Notes: generated by a model not told the origin, from the sequence alone. DNA of 64,000 nucleotides from JAGPCH01 sp039810605 (GCA_039810605.1 JBDHXH010000001.1:42325-106324), one strand, 5' to 3'. Shown: positions 35,809-44,921, numbered from the stretch's first letter. A program made the numbers and translations.

Positions 35809-37149
35809 TCAGTCCAGATTATACTCACGTATCTTTTTATACAGAGTCTTACGATCAATCCCGAGTATTTGAGATGCTTTGACTTTGTTCCAGTTGTTCT
35901 CCTCCAGAACCTTCTTAATGTACAGTCTTTCAATCTCCTCGAGACCGACATTATCAAAATTGTCCAATGAATTTTCTATCCTTTCATGACCCTGAAGAAA
36001 TCTGAAACTATTTTTTCCAAGCTGATCAGATCCTGTTGCAATTGCTGCTCCTTCGATTACATTCTCAAGTTCACGAACATTTCCTTTCCAATCAAAATTA
36101 ACCAATGCGTCAAGTGCTTGTGCGTCCATGCTAAATTTTCTTCCGAGCTTCTCTGAAATCTTTTTCAATATATAATCGGCAAGCAATGGAATGTCATCCC
36201 TCCTCTCGTTCAATGAAGGTATGTGAATTGTGACCGAACTGATTCTGTAATACAAATCTTCTCTGAATTTCTTTTGCTGAATCATCTCCTGCAGATTCTG
36301 ATTTGTTGCCGAAATCAACCTTACATCAACCTTCTTAATCTTGTCGCTTCCCAGAGGTTTGATTTCCCAGTTCTCTATGACGCGAAGAAGTTTCGACTGC
36401 AGATGATACGGCATGTCCGCAATTTCATCAAGCAACAGGGTTCCTCCGTCTGCTTGTTCAAATACTCCCTTCTGATTTTCAATTGCTCCGGTGAATGCGC
36501 CTTTTACATGACCGAACAATTCACTCTCAAGCAGATTGTCCGGAATGGCACTGCAGTTAATAGCAACAAATGGCGAATCTTTTCTCGGTCCATTGAAATG
36601 TATTGCTCTTGATACAAGCTCTTTTCCTGTCCCGCTTTGACCTTCGACAAGAATGTTCACATTTGATTTTGCAACATTCATTATTGTTTCAAAAACTTTC
36701 TGCATCTTCCTGCTCTTTCCAACGATGTTGCTGAATGAATATGTCCCGGCAACTTTTGATTTCAAGTCTGTAAGCTGCCTGTTAAGTCTGATATGCTCGG
36801 ATGCCTTCTGAACTTTGAGAACAAATTCTTCAGTATGAAAAGGTTTGCTGATGTAATCAAATGCGCCTGTCTTCATTGACTCGACTGCTGAACTTATGGA
36901 TCCATATCCTGTAACCATAATGAATAGCGATTTTTCCGGCTTCAGTTTCAACAAATCAAATCCCGATACATCAGGCATCTGAAGATCAGAAACAATCAGA
37001 TCATATTGACCCGATTCAACGAGTTCCTTTGCCTTGATACTGTTGTTTTCTTCGCATACGTCAAAACCTTTCCTTGCAAGAAATTTTTTCATGAGCTTTG
37101 TGGAATTAGGCTCATCATCAACAAGCAATATTTTTATGTCGTTATACAT
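35809..37149 (-). CDS. NtrC-family sigma-54-dependent response regulator
   Basis: A 446-residue three-domain regulator. The receiver (about 5-120) has the acidic pair D11/D12, phospho-acceptor D55 and K102 ('YISKPF'). The AAA+ domain (about 140-370) has Walker A 'GQSGTGKE', the sigma-54-contacting loop 'GAFTGA' and Walker B 'GGTLLLDEI'. The C-terminus is a Fis-type helix-turn-helix ('NKVKASQILGIDRKTLYKKI'). It lies between the kinase gene and the receiver/cytochrome operon, all on the minus strand, and a near-consensus sigma-54 promoter is downstream of it, so it is the likely activator of that operon. Confidence 0.93.
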   Translation of the reverse strand: MYNDIKILLVDDEPNSTKLMKKFLARKGFDVCEENNSIKAKELVESGQYDLIVSDLQMPDVSGFDLLKLKPEKSLFIMVTGYGSISSAVESMKTGAFDYISKPFHTEEFVLKVQKASEHIRLNRQLTDLKSKVAGTYSFSNIVGKSRKMQKVFETIMNVAKSNVNILVEGQSGTGKELVSRAIHFNGPRKDSPFVAINCSAIPDNLLESELFGHVKGAFTGAIENQKGVFEQADGGTLLLDEIADMPYHLQSKLLRVIENWEIKPLGSDKIKKVDVRLISATNQNLQEMIQQKKFREDLYYRISSVTIHIPSLNERRDDIPLLADYILKKISEKLGRKFSMDAQALDALVNFDWKGNVRELENVIEGAAIATGSDQLGKNSFRFLQGHERIENSLDNFDNVGLEEIERLYIKKVLEENNWNKVKASQILGIDRKTLYKKIREYNLD

Positions 37150-37248
37150 TTTGTTCTTGGAATTGCAAAAATGTTTTTTTTAATCTGATTCTATTCCGGA
37201 TCATTAACTTTAATTCGTATTAATTAAAATTTATTGACTAATAAAATC

Positions 37249-38463
37249 TTAATCAACAGGCAGCTTAATTTCAAACGTTGTTCCTTTCCCTAAATGTGAC
37301 TCTACTGAAATCTCTCCTTTGTGCTCATTAACTATTCTCTTGGCGATTGAAAGACCGAGTCCGGTTCCTTTTCCATAACCCTTTAGAGAAAAGAAGGGCG
37401 AAAAGATTTTATCGAGATTTTCTTTCGGAATCCCGCTTCCATTGTCGGTAACCTCGATAACGATTGATTTATCTTCTTGCCTGGTTTTAATTTTGATTTT
37501 CCCTTCTGCGGAAATTGCCTGAATGGAATTTGTTATAAGATTAGAAAGAAGCTCCATGATCTGGGATTTATCAATCTCAATTTCGGGAAGGTCTGTCTGA
37601 AGCTCCTTCTTAAATGATATCTTCTTGTGTTCAAGGATATATTTGGAGTCGGATAATACTTTATAAACAAGTTCATTAATGTCAGTCCTGCTTTTTTCCA
37701 TGACAAACGGTCTGGAAAAATTTAAAAGATGTCTGATGGATTTTGTAATCCTTGTCGTCTCCTCTATGATTGTCTTGAGCTCCTCATATTCATTATCCCC
37801 CTGCTTTTTGTCAAGCAGAAGATAATCCGCATTCCCCGAAATTATGTTCAGCGGATTCGAAAGACTGTGTGCAATACTTGAGACGACTTCCCCTATCAGC
37901 GCAAGGTTCTCCTTTTCTCTCATTGCTTTCTGAAGTGATCTGATAAGTGTTATGTCTCTGATAATTCCGACCGATCCAATCCTGTTGTTGCTCTCATCAA
38001 AAACAGCAAATCTCGTAACACTGACATTTATTATTTTTCCTGATTTCGTCAGTCTTTCTGTTTCATGATTTGCAATGAAACCATTCATTTCAACCTGCGA
38101 CAAGATATAATCTCTCTCACCTTTCTTAATCAACTCCTCGGGAATGAGAATTGAAAAATCTTTTCCTGTTGTCTCATCGCTTGTATATCCGAAGATGTTC
38201 TCTGCTCCCTTATTCCAAAGAAAGATTTTGAATTCGCGGTCAAGACCGATAATTGCATCGGGCGATTTGAGAATAATGTCAGAAAAGAATTTCTCATGGG
38301 CAGACTTTCCGGTCTTCATCAGATTAATCATTTCAAAGACCGACTTTTCCAGAACACCAATTATGCCGTTCAACTGATGCTCGGGAAAATCAAACTGTTG
38401 CCGTAACTGTTTTCTTAACTCTTCATTCTGCCGCTCAAATTCTTTTGTAACAATATTTTCCAT
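37249..38463 (-). CDS. cytoplasmic PAS sensor histidine kinase
   Basis: A 404-residue kinase with no membrane segment. It has a helical N-terminus (1-60), one PAS domain (about 60-175; 'GLDREFKIFLWNKGAENIFGY'), a dimerisation domain with phospho-accepting His199 ('IAHSLSNPLNIISG') and an ATPase domain with the N box ('LITNSIQA'), G1 ('VTDNGSGIP') and G2 ('GKGTGLGLSI'). It is NtrB-like in layout and lies 99 bases upstream of the NtrC-like gene. The PAS domain has no visible CxxCH or other cofactor motif, so the signal is unknown; an intracellular redox or metabolic cue is likely given its location. Confidence 0.93.
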   Translation of the reverse strand: MENIVTKEFERQNEELRKQLRQQFDFPEHQLNGIIGVLEKSVFEMINLMKTGKSAHEKFFSDIILKSPDAIIGLDREFKIFLWNKGAENIFGYTSDETTGKDFSILIPEELIKKGERDYILSQVEMNGFIANHETERLTKSGKIINVSVTRFAVFDESNNRIGSVGIIRDITLIRSLQKAMREKENLALIGEVVSSIAHSLSNPLNIISGNADYLLLDKKQGDNEYEELKTIIEETTRITKSIRHLLNFSRPFVMEKSRTDINELVYKVLSDSKYILEHKKISFKKELQTDLPEIEIDKSQIMELLSNLITNSIQAISAEGKIKIKTRQEDKSIVIEVTDNGSGIPKENLDKIFSPFFSLKGYGKGTGLGLSIAKRIVNEHKGEISVESHLGKGTTFEIKLPVD

Positions 38464-38597
38464 TTATATCTCTTGGTCGTTGTTAAAGTTTTGTAATCAA
38501 AAGTAACCAATATGAAAATGATTTTAAATGAACAGAATCATACAGCAGGGACCGCTGCTTTCCAAATAGATTTATATACGAGAAGCTTTTCCCATGT

Positions 38598-38622
38598 GAA
38601 CCTTGCATGAAAATTTTGTTGA
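38598..38622 (+). repeat. 25-bp dispersed intergenic repeat, copy 1
   Basis: This segment matches 44832-44856 at 22 of 25 positions (GAACYTTGCRTGAAAAYTTT followed by GTTGA). Both copies are in intergenic spacers and in the same orientation. Confidence 0.6.
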
Positions 38623-38750
38623 TTGATATTGTAGGGGAGATTCAATTTACCATCTCGTGAAAATGTCTCACGCAAAGGCAGCAAAGCTCGCAAAATTTTT
38701 GACAAAACTTTCAATACTTGAGATATTTTGGACCAATGTTTACAGAGTTA

Positions 38751-38876
38751 CGATTGCCGTTTCACGATTGCCGATTGCCGTTTCACGATTGCCGATTGCC
38801 GTTTCACGATTGCCGATTGCCGTTTCACGATTGCCGATTGCCGTTTCACGATTGCCGTTTCACGTTTCACGTTTCA
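38751..38876 (+). repeat. heptamer-built tandem repeat array
   Basis: Two 7-base words, A = CGATTGC and B = CGTTTCA, are strung without gaps as (ABA) five times and then BBB, 18 words in all. The five 21-base ABA units (38751-38771, 38772-38792, 38793-38813, 38814-38834, 38835-38855) are identical. It lies 54 bases before the ispD start. Perfect copies suggest recent slippage. Confidence 0.95.
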
Positions 38877-38929
38877 CGATATTTGATTAATTTAGCAAAC
38901 AAGTTTTTTGCAAAAAATTTTTTAGTCTA

Positions 38930-39607
38930 TTGTCAAAGGTCGCGGTAATTATTCCTGCATCCGGATCGGGAAGCAGATTCGGCGGAAAGGTCCCCAAACA
39001 ATTTCTGAAAATCCGGGGGAAAGAAATAATTGCCATGACAATTGAAAAGTTTGAAAGAAATAGAAGCGTTGACAGCATAGTAGTCACGGCAATGCCTGCA
39101 TATTTCAAGATACTGAATGAAATAATCAAAAAGTATAAATTCAAGAAAGTAACAAACGTTGTAAGGGGAGGAAAGCGGCGTCAGGATTCGGTCTTTAATG
39201 CTTTGAGGATGCTGAAATGCAGCGCCGGCGACATTATACTGATACATGATGCAGTGAGGCCGCTTGTTACAAATTCCTTGATTTCCGGGATTATCAATTC
39301 AATAAGAAATTGCGATGCTGTCGTCCCGGGGCTGCCTGTACATGAGACAGTCAAACGAACTGACGACAGAAGCATTGTCTCTTCCACGATTGACAGAAAA
39401 AATCTTTGGCTTATACAAACTCCGCAGGCATTTAAATATTCTGTATTGAAAAAATCATTTGCAGTTGCATTAAACAAAAATTTTACGGGTACGGATGAAT
39501 CGGCAATTGCGGAGATTGCAGGTTTCAAAGTAAGAGTAATCGAAGGCGAAAGAACAAACATTAAAATCACAACTAAAGATGATATTAAAATTTTCAGAAA
39601 GAAATAG
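38930..39607 (+). CDS. ispD: 2-C-methyl-D-erythritol 4-phosphate cytidylyltransferase
   Basis: A 225-residue enzyme of the non-mevalonate isoprenoid pathway, which makes CDP-methylerythritol from MEP and CTP. The nucleotide-binding N-terminus 'IIPASGSGSRFGGKVPKQF' is complete, and 'LIHDAVRPLV', 'VPGLPVHETVKR' and 'IQTPQAF' are family motifs. It starts at TTG 38930 because the conserved N-terminus begins there and no ATG is near; there is no clear Shine-Dalgarno. The heptamer array lies just upstream. Its stop is three bases before the esterase start. Confidence 0.93.
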   Translation: MSKVAVIIPASGSGSRFGGKVPKQFLKIRGKEIIAMTIEKFERNRSVDSIVVTAMPAYFKILNEIIKKYKFKKVTNVVRGGKRRQDSVFNALRMLKCSAGDIILIHDAVRPLVTNSLISGIINSIRNCDAVVPGLPVHETVKRTDDRSIVSSTIDRKNLWLIQTPQAFKYSVLKKSFAVALNKNFTGTDESAIAEIAGFKVRVIEGERTNIKITTKDDIKIFRKK

Positions 39608-39610
39608 GAA

Positions 39611-40627
39611 TTGAAAAAGCAGGGAACAATAGTGCTTGAAAAACACTGCAGCAACATTCTGAAGGGAAATCCATTGAACGATCCGGAAGAAAGAACTTTC
39701 CCTGTATATCTTCCTCCTTCGTATTTTAGCTCTAAAAAAAAATATCCCGTAGTGTTTCTGCTTTCGGGATTTTCCGGAAAGGGAATTATGAATCTCAATG
39801 TGAGTTTTCTCTCGGAAAATATTCACGAGCGTCTCGACAGGCTGATTGCAACAAGATCAATGAAAGAAATGATTGTTGTCATGCCTGATTGCATGACCAA
39901 ATACGGAGGAAGTCAATTCATCAATTCCTCTGCAACCGGAAAATATGAAGACTACATAGTAAAAGAACTTGTGCCGTTCATTGATAATAAATACAGGACG
40001 ACGGGAGAACGCGCTGTTTGCGGGAAATCAAGCGGAGGATACGGAGCCGTAGTGCTTGCAATGCGCAATCCGGAAATATTTCGTGCGATGTGTTCCACTG
40101 CGGGCGATATGTATTTTGAATATTGTTACCAGCCCGATTTCCCGAAATTCATTACGGGAATCGCAAGCTATGGAAAAGGAGACAGGTCCGTTGTGAATTT
40201 CCTTAAACGCGAGCTTAATTTGAATCAGCCTAAGCCGAAATATTTTTTCGACATTATCAACATCATTGCAATGGCAAGTTGCTATTCGCCAAATCCTGAA
40301 GGTATTCAAACAAAGGGTTACAATTTTGATTTGCCGTTTGATTTGTATTCCTGCGAAGTCATAGAAAAGACTTTTCAGAGATGGAAAGATCATGATCCGG
40401 TAAGGATGATTGAAAAGTATCTGACCAATTTGAAGAAACTTAAACTGATTTATCTGGATGCGGGTATGCGCGATGAATTCAACTTGCATAGCGGAGCAAG
40501 AATTTTTTGCGAAAGGCTGAAGAAGAACAGAATTAAATTTATACATGAGGAATTTGATGCAGGGCACATGAATATTCAATACCGTTATGACAGAACATTC
40601 GAATTAATTTCAGAACATATTCACTGA
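39611..40627 (+). CDS. alpha/beta-hydrolase, esterase D/enterochelin-esterase-like
   Basis: A 338-residue putative serine esterase. The nucleophile elbow is G-K-S140-S-G ('VCGKSSGGYGAVVLA'). 'YPVVFLLSGFSG' is the strand-and-oxyanion-hole region, and 'EEFDAGHMNIQYRYD' supplies the catalytic His. An Asp in 'LIYLDAGMRDEFN' is the likely third residue. No signal peptide is seen. The TTG at 39611 follows the ispD stop directly; a GTG at 39632 with AGGGA six bases before it is an alternative start. It is probably co-transcribed with ispD; substrate unknown. Confidence 0.8.
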   Translation: MKKQGTIVLEKHCSNILKGNPLNDPEERTFPVYLPPSYFSSKKKYPVVFLLSGFSGKGIMNLNVSFLSENIHERLDRLIATRSMKEMIVVMPDCMTKYGGSQFINSSATGKYEDYIVKELVPFIDNKYRTTGERAVCGKSSGGYGAVVLAMRNPEIFRAMCSTAGDMYFEYCYQPDFPKFITGIASYGKGDRSVVNFLKRELNLNQPKPKYFFDIINIIAMASCYSPNPEGIQTKGYNFDLPFDLYSCEVIEKTFQRWKDHDPVRMIEKYLTNLKKLKLIYLDAGMRDEFNLHSGARIFCERLKKNRIKFIHEEFDAGHMNIQYRYDRTFELISEHIH

Positions 40628-40628
40628 C

Positions 40629-41588
40629 ATGAATCCAACTGTAATATCAACATGGAAGCACGGGGTCAAAGCAAATGAAGCTGCTTATAAAATTTTGAAA
40701 GCCGGAGGAAATTCTCTTGACGCAGTCGAAGCGGGAGTGAAAGTTTCCGAAGATGATCCATCGGTTTTGAGTGTTGGCTTCGGAGGATTGCCCGATGAAA
40801 GAGGGGTGGTCACTCTCGATGCAGCAATCATGGATTGGCGCGCGCGCATAGGATCTGTCATTTGTGTGGAGAACATCCATAATCCAATTAGTCTTGCAAG
40901 ACATGTGCTCGAAGATACGGAGCATACAATTCTTGCCGGGGACGGCGCCTATGAATTTGCGATTAAGAATGGGTTCAAACCGGAGAACCTGCTTACCCCG
41001 CAGTCAATCAAAAGATTTCATGAATGGAAACTTACCAAAAGCAATAAGCCCGAAGAAATTCATACGGATGATTTTAAAATCATCGAAACCAAACATGATA
41101 AAATTAATGAAGACGGATTTCATGATACAATTGGAATGGTTGCCATAGACAAGGATGGACACATTTCAGCCTCATGTACAACGAGCGGAATGGCCTGGAA
41201 ACTTCACGGAAGAGTGGGTGACAGTCCTATCATCGGCTCGGGCCTGTATGTTGACGGAGAAATCGGAGGCGCTGCTTCAACAGGAAGAGGTGAAGAATGC
41301 ATACGCGCATGCGGAAGTTTTCTCATAGTGGAACTGATGAGAAACGGCAAGACACCGCTTGAAGCATGCAAACTTGCATGTGAAAGAGTTTATAAACTGA
41401 ACAGTTTGTCCAGCATCAATCGCGACCATATTTTTCAGGTTGGATTTGTTGCCTTAAATGTGAAGGGTGAATGTGCAGCTTACAGTGTCAGAGAAGGATT
41501 TCAATATGCGGTAATGAAGAATGATTTATGTGAATTACACGACAGCGATTTTCTTTTGAATGAAAAATTTATAATCGAAGACTTGTAA
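40629..41588 (+). CDS. N(4)-(beta-N-acetylglucosaminyl)-L-asparaginase family (Ntn hydrolase)
   Basis: A 319-residue type 2 asparaginase/glycosylasparaginase. The enzyme is expected to cut itself before T167 in 'GFHDTIGMVAIDKDG', whose Thr becomes the nucleophile. 'GRVGDSPIIGSGLYVD' and 'GAASTGRGEECIRACGS' are the substrate-pocket motifs. The N-terminus 'VISTWKHGVKANEAAY' begins the mature chain without a signal peptide, so it is likely cytoplasmic, unlike some periplasmic homologues. It overlaps the next gene by one base. Confidence 0.9.
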   Translation: MNPTVISTWKHGVKANEAAYKILKAGGNSLDAVEAGVKVSEDDPSVLSVGFGGLPDERGVVTLDAAIMDWRARIGSVICVENIHNPISLARHVLEDTEHTILAGDGAYEFAIKNGFKPENLLTPQSIKRFHEWKLTKSNKPEEIHTDDFKIIETKHDKINEDGFHDTIGMVAIDKDGHISASCTTSGMAWKLHGRVGDSPIIGSGLYVDGEIGGAASTGRGEECIRACGSFLIVELMRNGKTPLEACKLACERVYKLNSLSSINRDHIFQVGFVALNVKGECAAYSVREGFQYAVMKNDLCELHDSDFLLNEKFIIEDL

Positions 41589-43348
41589 TGGATAAGTTTC
41601 TGATAATTAAAAACGGACTTGTTCTGACTCTTGACAGAAAGAAGCGGGCAGGTAATTATAATATCATAAGCAAGAACGGAAAGATTTTTCTGATTGATTA
41701 CGAAAGAAAATTTAATGAGAGGGAATTCATTTCCAAAAATCCTGATGCAAAAATAATTGATGCATCAGGGAAGTTGGTAATGCCGGGATTCTTCAATTCA
41801 CGGCTGTTTGCTTCTTATGCGATGTGCGGATTATTTTTCAAAAACTGTAACTATGAAAACATTAACTCATGGCTTTCACTTAGGCTCGTTGACAAATTTC
41901 TTAGCAACCCTTTGCACAAGAGTTCTTATGAAACAATTATGAAGATTGCATTTCAAAGGAGCCTGCTTTCCGGTGAAATTTTCGTTAACGAAAATCCGTT
42001 AAATCCGGGATATGATTTTGCGATTGACCTGATTTCTGATACAGACTGGATAAAGCAGTATTTCAATTTCACTACTTATGCGGCAGAGTCAGCACAGAAT
42101 GTCTCTTTGCCGGGACTCTCCGTCAGTTACAGAGCAGATGAGAACATAAATAACTATTCCTTATCTTCTTTGAAAAAAAATCTGTCGGCAGCTTCAAAAA
42201 AGCTTTTCGTTGAGTCATCCCTTTCTTCCGGGACGGTTGAATCAATAAAACGAGTATTCGGAAAACCTTTTGTAAATGTCCTTTCAGAAATGGAGCTGAT
42301 CGGACCCAACACAATTCTTTCCAATCCGCTTCAGATAGGAAAAGGCGAGCTTGAAATTTTGTTAAGAAAAGATTCTGCAGTTTGCATCAGCCCCGGTGAT
42401 TATATAAATCTTTCGGACAGAAGATTTGATATTGAAGAGATCATGAATTCGGGTCTGCGAATTGTTACAGGCACAGGCTTTACGGGCATCAGCATTCTCG
42501 ATGAATTAAAAACATTGTCCTCAATGCTGCCGATGAAAAATTATTCTTATGAAGATATCATCCAGACTGCAATTCTCAATCCATCAATGACATTCGGCAT
42601 CTCAAATATAACCGGCTCCGTTGAAAAGACAAAGTCGTGCGACCTTATTATGTTCGATATCAGCGACCTAAGAACAATGTTCACGGTTCCGGAACCTACA
42701 TCAGAGTTTATCTGTGAATTCATCATCAGGAACCTTTCAGCTAAAGACATCACTGATGTAACAATCAAAGGAGAGGTTCTTATTGAAGACAGAAAAAATA
42801 ATTTTGAATATCTTAAAGCGGGAGTGAAGGAAGCAGTTGAGATTTCGGAGAAACTTTACGATGCAGGTAAGCTTCGGGAATTCAGGGAAAAGTACATGAT
42901 GCGCGGGAGAGTAAACAAACTCCTTATCGGTTCTGAAGAGGAATATGAAGATTACAAACCTGAAGTTTTCGTTGATATGACCGAAACCGAGGAATACATC
43001 GGTGAAGGCGAGTTCACAATTATAGGAGCAAGGGAAGAAGAGTTTGAAAAGAGCAGAGCAAAAAAAGAAGAAGATGATACTCCGAAAATAAATTTGAAGG
43101 AGATCAAGTCACTGGATACCGAACTTAATCTGTTTGATGAAAAAGATTTTGAGAAGAAACCCGGGACCGAGAAAATCATCGGCAGAGATTTCGCGGACAG
43201 AAAAGCTTCAAGGAAATCCGCTGCAGTGAAGAAGAAAGAAGACGTTCCAAATATTTTCGATAAGAATGATGAATCAATTGAATCGCCTCCTATCAAAACG
43301 GAAATCAAGAAATCAAATATGAAATTCGGATTCGGCAACGATGAATAA
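41588..43348 (+). CDS. amidohydrolase-fold pseudoenzyme with charged tail
   Basis: A 586-residue protein whose first ~425 residues follow the amidohydrolase superfamily. It has an N-terminal beta-sandwich ('LIIKNGLVLTLDRKKR'), 'ASGKLVMPGFFNSRLFASY' where active enzymes have PGxVNxHxH, 'IVTGTGFTG' where they have LGTDG, and the C-terminal 'AILNPSMTFGI...GSVEKTKSCDLIMFD'. All metal-binding positions I can align are lost (R72 and F74 for the two His, G297 for the Asp). The last ~160 residues are a Lys/Glu/Asp-rich, probably disordered tail. Its ATG overlaps the glycosylasparaginase stop. Role unknown; scaffold or regulator is a guess. Confidence 0.75.
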   Translation: MDKFLIIKNGLVLTLDRKKRAGNYNIISKNGKIFLIDYERKFNEREFISKNPDAKIIDASGKLVMPGFFNSRLFASYAMCGLFFKNCNYENINSWLSLRLVDKFLSNPLHKSSYETIMKIAFQRSLLSGEIFVNENPLNPGYDFAIDLISDTDWIKQYFNFTTYAAESAQNVSLPGLSVSYRADENINNYSLSSLKKNLSAASKKLFVESSLSSGTVESIKRVFGKPFVNVLSEMELIGPNTILSNPLQIGKGELEILLRKDSAVCISPGDYINLSDRRFDIEEIMNSGLRIVTGTGFTGISILDELKTLSSMLPMKNYSYEDIIQTAILNPSMTFGISNITGSVEKTKSCDLIMFDISDLRTMFTVPEPTSEFICEFIIRNLSAKDITDVTIKGEVLIEDRKNNFEYLKAGVKEAVEISEKLYDAGKLREFREKYMMRGRVNKLLIGSEEEYEDYKPEVFVDMTETEEYIGEGEFTIIGAREEEFEKSRAKKEEDDTPKINLKEIKSLDTELNLFDEKDFEKKPGTEKIIGRDFADRKASRKSAAVKKKEDVPNIFDKNDESIESPPIKTEIKKSNMKFGFGNDE

Positions 43349-43377
43349 ACTAAAGCAAAGTAAGGAAACGGAGACCA

Positions 43378-43851
43378 TTGCTTAAAATGAAACTCGCGAC
43401 ATTGCTTTACATACGCAACCAGGCAGGAGATTTTTTATTGATGGAGCGAAGCAAAAATCCGAACATGGGTCTCATGTCGCCGCCGGGAGGAAAAGTGATT
43501 ACTGAAGAAGCTGAACCGCCCGATAGTTGCGCCGTGAGAGAAGCTTATGAGGAATGTGGACTTGAATCTAAACGAAGCGACTGGCGGCTACGTGGTATAG
43601 TAACCGAAAAAAATTTTCCTGATGCCGGAAACATTCTGATATTTCTCATGGAATACAAACATCAAATCAGGAGTCTTCCGGATGCTTGCAATGAAGGAAC
43701 ATTTTATTTTATAAATCAACATGACTTTGACAGAGTTAATATGCCGGTTACTGACAGAAAGTTTATATGGAAAGAAATCCTGGAAAACAACGACATGTTT
43801 ATACTTTCACTTGATTGCACAAATTATCCTGACATTGTTATTATGCAATAG
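43378..43851 (+). CDS. NUDIX hydrolase
   Basis: A 157-residue NUDIX pyrophosphohydrolase. The Nudix box is 'GGKVITEEAEPPDSCAVREA' continuing 'YEECGL'. Compared with Gx5Ex7REUxEExGU there are two extra residues between the Gly and the first Glu, while REAYEECGL is intact. A TTG at 43378 has GGAG four bases before it; an ATG nine bases later (MKLATLLY) is equally plausible. Substrate unknown; the N-terminus resembles MutT/MTH1-type enzymes. It follows the pseudoenzyme gene by 29 bases. Confidence 0.85.
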   Translation: MLKMKLATLLYIRNQAGDFLLMERSKNPNMGLMSPPGGKVITEEAEPPDSCAVREAYEECGLESKRSDWRLRGIVTEKNFPDAGNILIFLMEYKHQIRSLPDACNEGTFYFINQHDFDRVNMPVTDRKFIWKEILENNDMFILSLDCTNYPDIVIMQ

Positions 43852-43921
43852 CTGAAATTTTATGTCTCGATGACATGTTAAAACTATCGCCTTCAAAATT
43901 TTTGTCTATAAATATATTTCA

Positions 43922-44761
43922 ATGTTAAAAAACAGCTCAAAGCAAGCATCTGTCCATTTGCCTGACATTCAGAATCTAAGTGATGGCAGGGAGATTCCTA
44001 TTGACAAGGTCGGGGTAAAGAATATAAAGTATCCCATAGTCGTAAAGGACAGAGACAATGAGATTCAACACACTATTGCTGTAATCAATATGACAGTTGA
44101 TCTTCCCAAAGAATTTAAGGGAACACACATGAGCAGATTCATTGAAATTCTGCAGTGCAAGGAGAATGAAATTCATGTTGATTCAATAGAATCAATATTG
44201 ACTGACATGCAGAAGAAACTGCATTCAACTATATCTCATATTGAAATTGAGTTTCCTTATTTCATGAAAAAGAAGGCACCTGTATCAGGGAAGTTCTCGC
44301 TAATTGATTATGTCGCAAAGTTTCATGCAATGAAAAACAGGAACAAGTTTGATTTCATCTTAGGAGTGAAGGTACCTGTAACGACTTTATGTCCGTGCTC
44401 AAAAAATATCTCAAAGTATGGGGCGCATAATCAGCGCGGCGAAGTCAGTATTTTCGTTCGTTTCAAAGATACGGTTTGGATAGAAGATTTGATTGAAATT
44501 GCGGAAGAGAGTTCAAGTTGCGAATTATTTTCACTTTTGAAAAGGGAAGACGAGAAGTTCGTAACAGAGAAGGCTTATGACAATCCCGTTTTTGTTGAAG
44601 ATCTTGTAAGAAATGCGGCGCAGATGCTGAAGCAAAACAAGAACGTAACATGGTTCAGCGTCGAGGCCGAAAATTTCGAGAGCATACACAATCACAATGC
44701 CTATGCTCATATTGAATCTGATAAAAAAGTTGACGGAGATTTCATGATACAAAGGTACTAA
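43922..44761 (+). CDS. folE2: GTP cyclohydrolase FolE2 (type IB)
   Basis: A 279-residue metal-dependent enzyme that converts GTP to dihydroneopterin triphosphate, for folate or queuosine synthesis. 'GTHMSRFIE' (His69) and the active-site 'VTTLCPCSKNISKYGAHNQRG' region (Cys157, split here as TTLCPCS) are complete. FolE2 commonly replaces zinc-dependent FolE under zinc limitation or throughout whole lineages. QueA, a later queuosine-pathway enzyme, is also encoded in the window (59397-60431). The start is ATG 43922. Confidence 0.93.
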   Translation: MLKNSSKQASVHLPDIQNLSDGREIPIDKVGVKNIKYPIVVKDRDNEIQHTIAVINMTVDLPKEFKGTHMSRFIEILQCKENEIHVDSIESILTDMQKKLHSTISHIEIEFPYFMKKKAPVSGKFSLIDYVAKFHAMKNRNKFDFILGVKVPVTTLCPCSKNISKYGAHNQRGEVSIFVRFKDTVWIEDLIEIAEESSSCELFSLLKREDEKFVTEKAYDNPVFVEDLVRNAAQMLKQNKNVTWFSVEAENFESIHNHNAYAHIESDKKVDGDFMIQRY

Positions 44762-44831
44762 CCGGTGTTATGAATGAATTACTTCAGAAAAATTAAAATT
44801 TGATTTTGGGTTCGAGCACTTTTTCCTTTGA

Positions 44832-44856
44832 GAACTTTGCGTGAAAACTTTGTTGA
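44832..44856 (+). repeat. 25-bp dispersed intergenic repeat, copy 2
   Basis: The partner of 38598-38622, with three mismatches. Its core CTTTGCGTGA (44835-44844) is also the reverse complement of the TCACGCAAAG at 38668-38677. It is in the 219-base spacer after folE2, which also carries two small tandem duplications (GATTTCCGAT-GATTTCCGA and GAACAGCCC-GAACAGCC, about 44874-44909). Confidence 0.6.
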
Positions 44857-44921
44857 ATTACAATATCCGATGTTGATTTCCGATGATTTCCGAACAGCCC
44901 GAACAGCCTATTTTTACTTTT

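Larger units (their letters stand above)
38464..38929. other. 466-base spacer between the kinase and ispD
   Basis: I see no gene here. It is the divergent spacer for the kinase (minus) and ispD (plus), so both promoters should be in it. It contains a 25-base repeat shared with another spacer (38598-38622), a TCACGCAAAG block (38668-38677) inside a short hairpin (CGTGA at 38656-38660 with TCACG at 38668-38672), and the heptamer array at 38751-38876. The frames open across the array are artefacts of its 21-base period. Confidence 0.7.

Noticed and set aside
38751..38876. Repeat array considered as a CRISPR
   Set aside because: Units are directly abutting with no unique spacers, and no cas genes are nearby.
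38657..38948. Open frames across the heptamer array encoding 'RLPIAVS'-type repeats
   Set aside because: They exist only because 21 bases is a multiple of three; no start signal, no conserved sequence, and the array is in a spacer.
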